Shown here in pieces: positions 63,908-64,000 of a DNA stretch of 64,000 nt. The stretch lies in NCBI GenBank assembly GCA_019310535.1, contig JAFDED010000006.1, forward strand, positions 26,657 to 90,656. Direction: 5' to 3'. This stretch comes from Deltaproteobacteria bacterium (GTDB lineage: Bacteria > Desulfobacterota > JAFDED01). Position numbers and translations under genes: made by a program. Within the stretch, counting starts at the first letter, position 1. Each line of letters starts with the position of its first letter. A model generated the notes under the pieces. The model did no database searches and was not told the origin of the DNA. It saw nothing but the letters and a program-made list of their open reading frames with translations.

Positions 63908-64000
63908 TTAGACATTAAGGACGTCGCTCCATTTCCCGGATTTCTCATGTTCATGGAGGATGTCCAGGGTCGCAACAATGTCGTGCTCAATCACATGGAT
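63908..64000 (-). CDS. C-terminal end of an unknown protein
   Basis: An open minus-strand frame enters from the right edge and ends at a TAA (63908-63910). It encodes 30 residues (IHVIEHDIVATLDILHEHEK, then SGKWSDVLNV). The helical, charged sequence looks coding, but it is too short to assign. It would be the gene before the GntR regulator, in the same direction. Confidence 0.45.
   Translation of the reverse strand: MHVIEHDIVATLDILHEHEKSGKWSDVLNV

Overview
The window looks like chromosome of a strictly anaerobic bacterium of the former Deltaproteobacteria (Desulfobacterota, Syntrophobacterales-like). This is an inference from gene content: a tungsten-type aldehyde:ferredoxin oxidoreductase, an ADP-forming acyl-CoA synthetase, a very long 2-hydroxyacyl-CoA dehydratase activase, a methylenetetrahydrofolate reductase of the acetogen/sulfate-reducer type, corrinoid methyl transfer, TRAP transporters and a probable selenoprotein. 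Genes are GC-rich with strong Shine-Dalgarno sites. A few AT-rich patches (about 4.3-5.2, 10.3-10.8 and 24.1-26.1 kb) look acquired or decayed.

Layout. 0-4.2 kb: two radical SAM proteins and an acyl-CoA synthetase. 4.3-5.2 kb: an AT-rich coiled-coil membrane protein. 5.8-19.5 kb: a stress and housekeeping region with two cytidylate-kinase-like/BON paralogues, a CsgG-SH3 lipoprotein, the aldehyde oxidoreductase, an RRM protein, a short divergent pyruvate kinase, RNase HIII, two serine tRNAs, groES-groEL, a divergent Hsp20 gene and a DUF362 protein. The gap beside the aldehyde oxidoreductase holds a decayed group II intron reverse transcriptase start. 19.8-24.1 kb: panB with a DUF2520 dehydrogenase-like gene, then a ComA-like phosphosulfolactate synthase paired with an MmgE/PrpD protein. 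24.1-26.0 kb: a two-gene AAA ATPase + PIN module with its own promoter, defence-like. 26.1-29.9 kb: citrate synthase followed by the two soluble succinate dehydrogenase/fumarate reductase subunits, without membrane anchors.

30.2-34.7 kb: an FMN-dependent alpha-hydroxy-acid dehydrogenase, a small unknown protein, a MetF/MTHFR_C fusion and a site-2 protease. 35.1-41.3 kb: a transport and catabolic operon with a ferric/phosphonate-type ABC importer followed by LeuC/LeuD-like hydro-lyase subunits. 41.5-42.6 kb: a two-subunit sulfopyruvate/phosphonopyruvate-type decarboxylase on the other strand. 43.1-47.4 kb: the 1,409-residue activase. 47.8-48.4 kb: a DsbA/FrnE-like oxidoreductase with an in-frame UGA exactly at the first active-site cysteine and a SECIS-like hairpin 22 nt downstream, so a probable selenoprotein. 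48.7-53.6 kb: an orphan DctQM transporter, an orphan E1-alpha dehydrogenase subunit and a five-S1-repeat protein.

53.6-64 kb: an AsmA remnant, a TAXI-type TRAP transporter, an MttB-family methyltransferase with its corrinoid protein, two flavoprotein oxidoreductases and a GntR/UTRA regulator. Together these suggest regulated uptake and corrinoid-dependent demethylation of a methylated compound. The methyl group could enter the one-carbon pathway, to which the MetF-like protein near 32 kb belongs. Every function here is read from sequence motifs and remembered family features; no database search was run.
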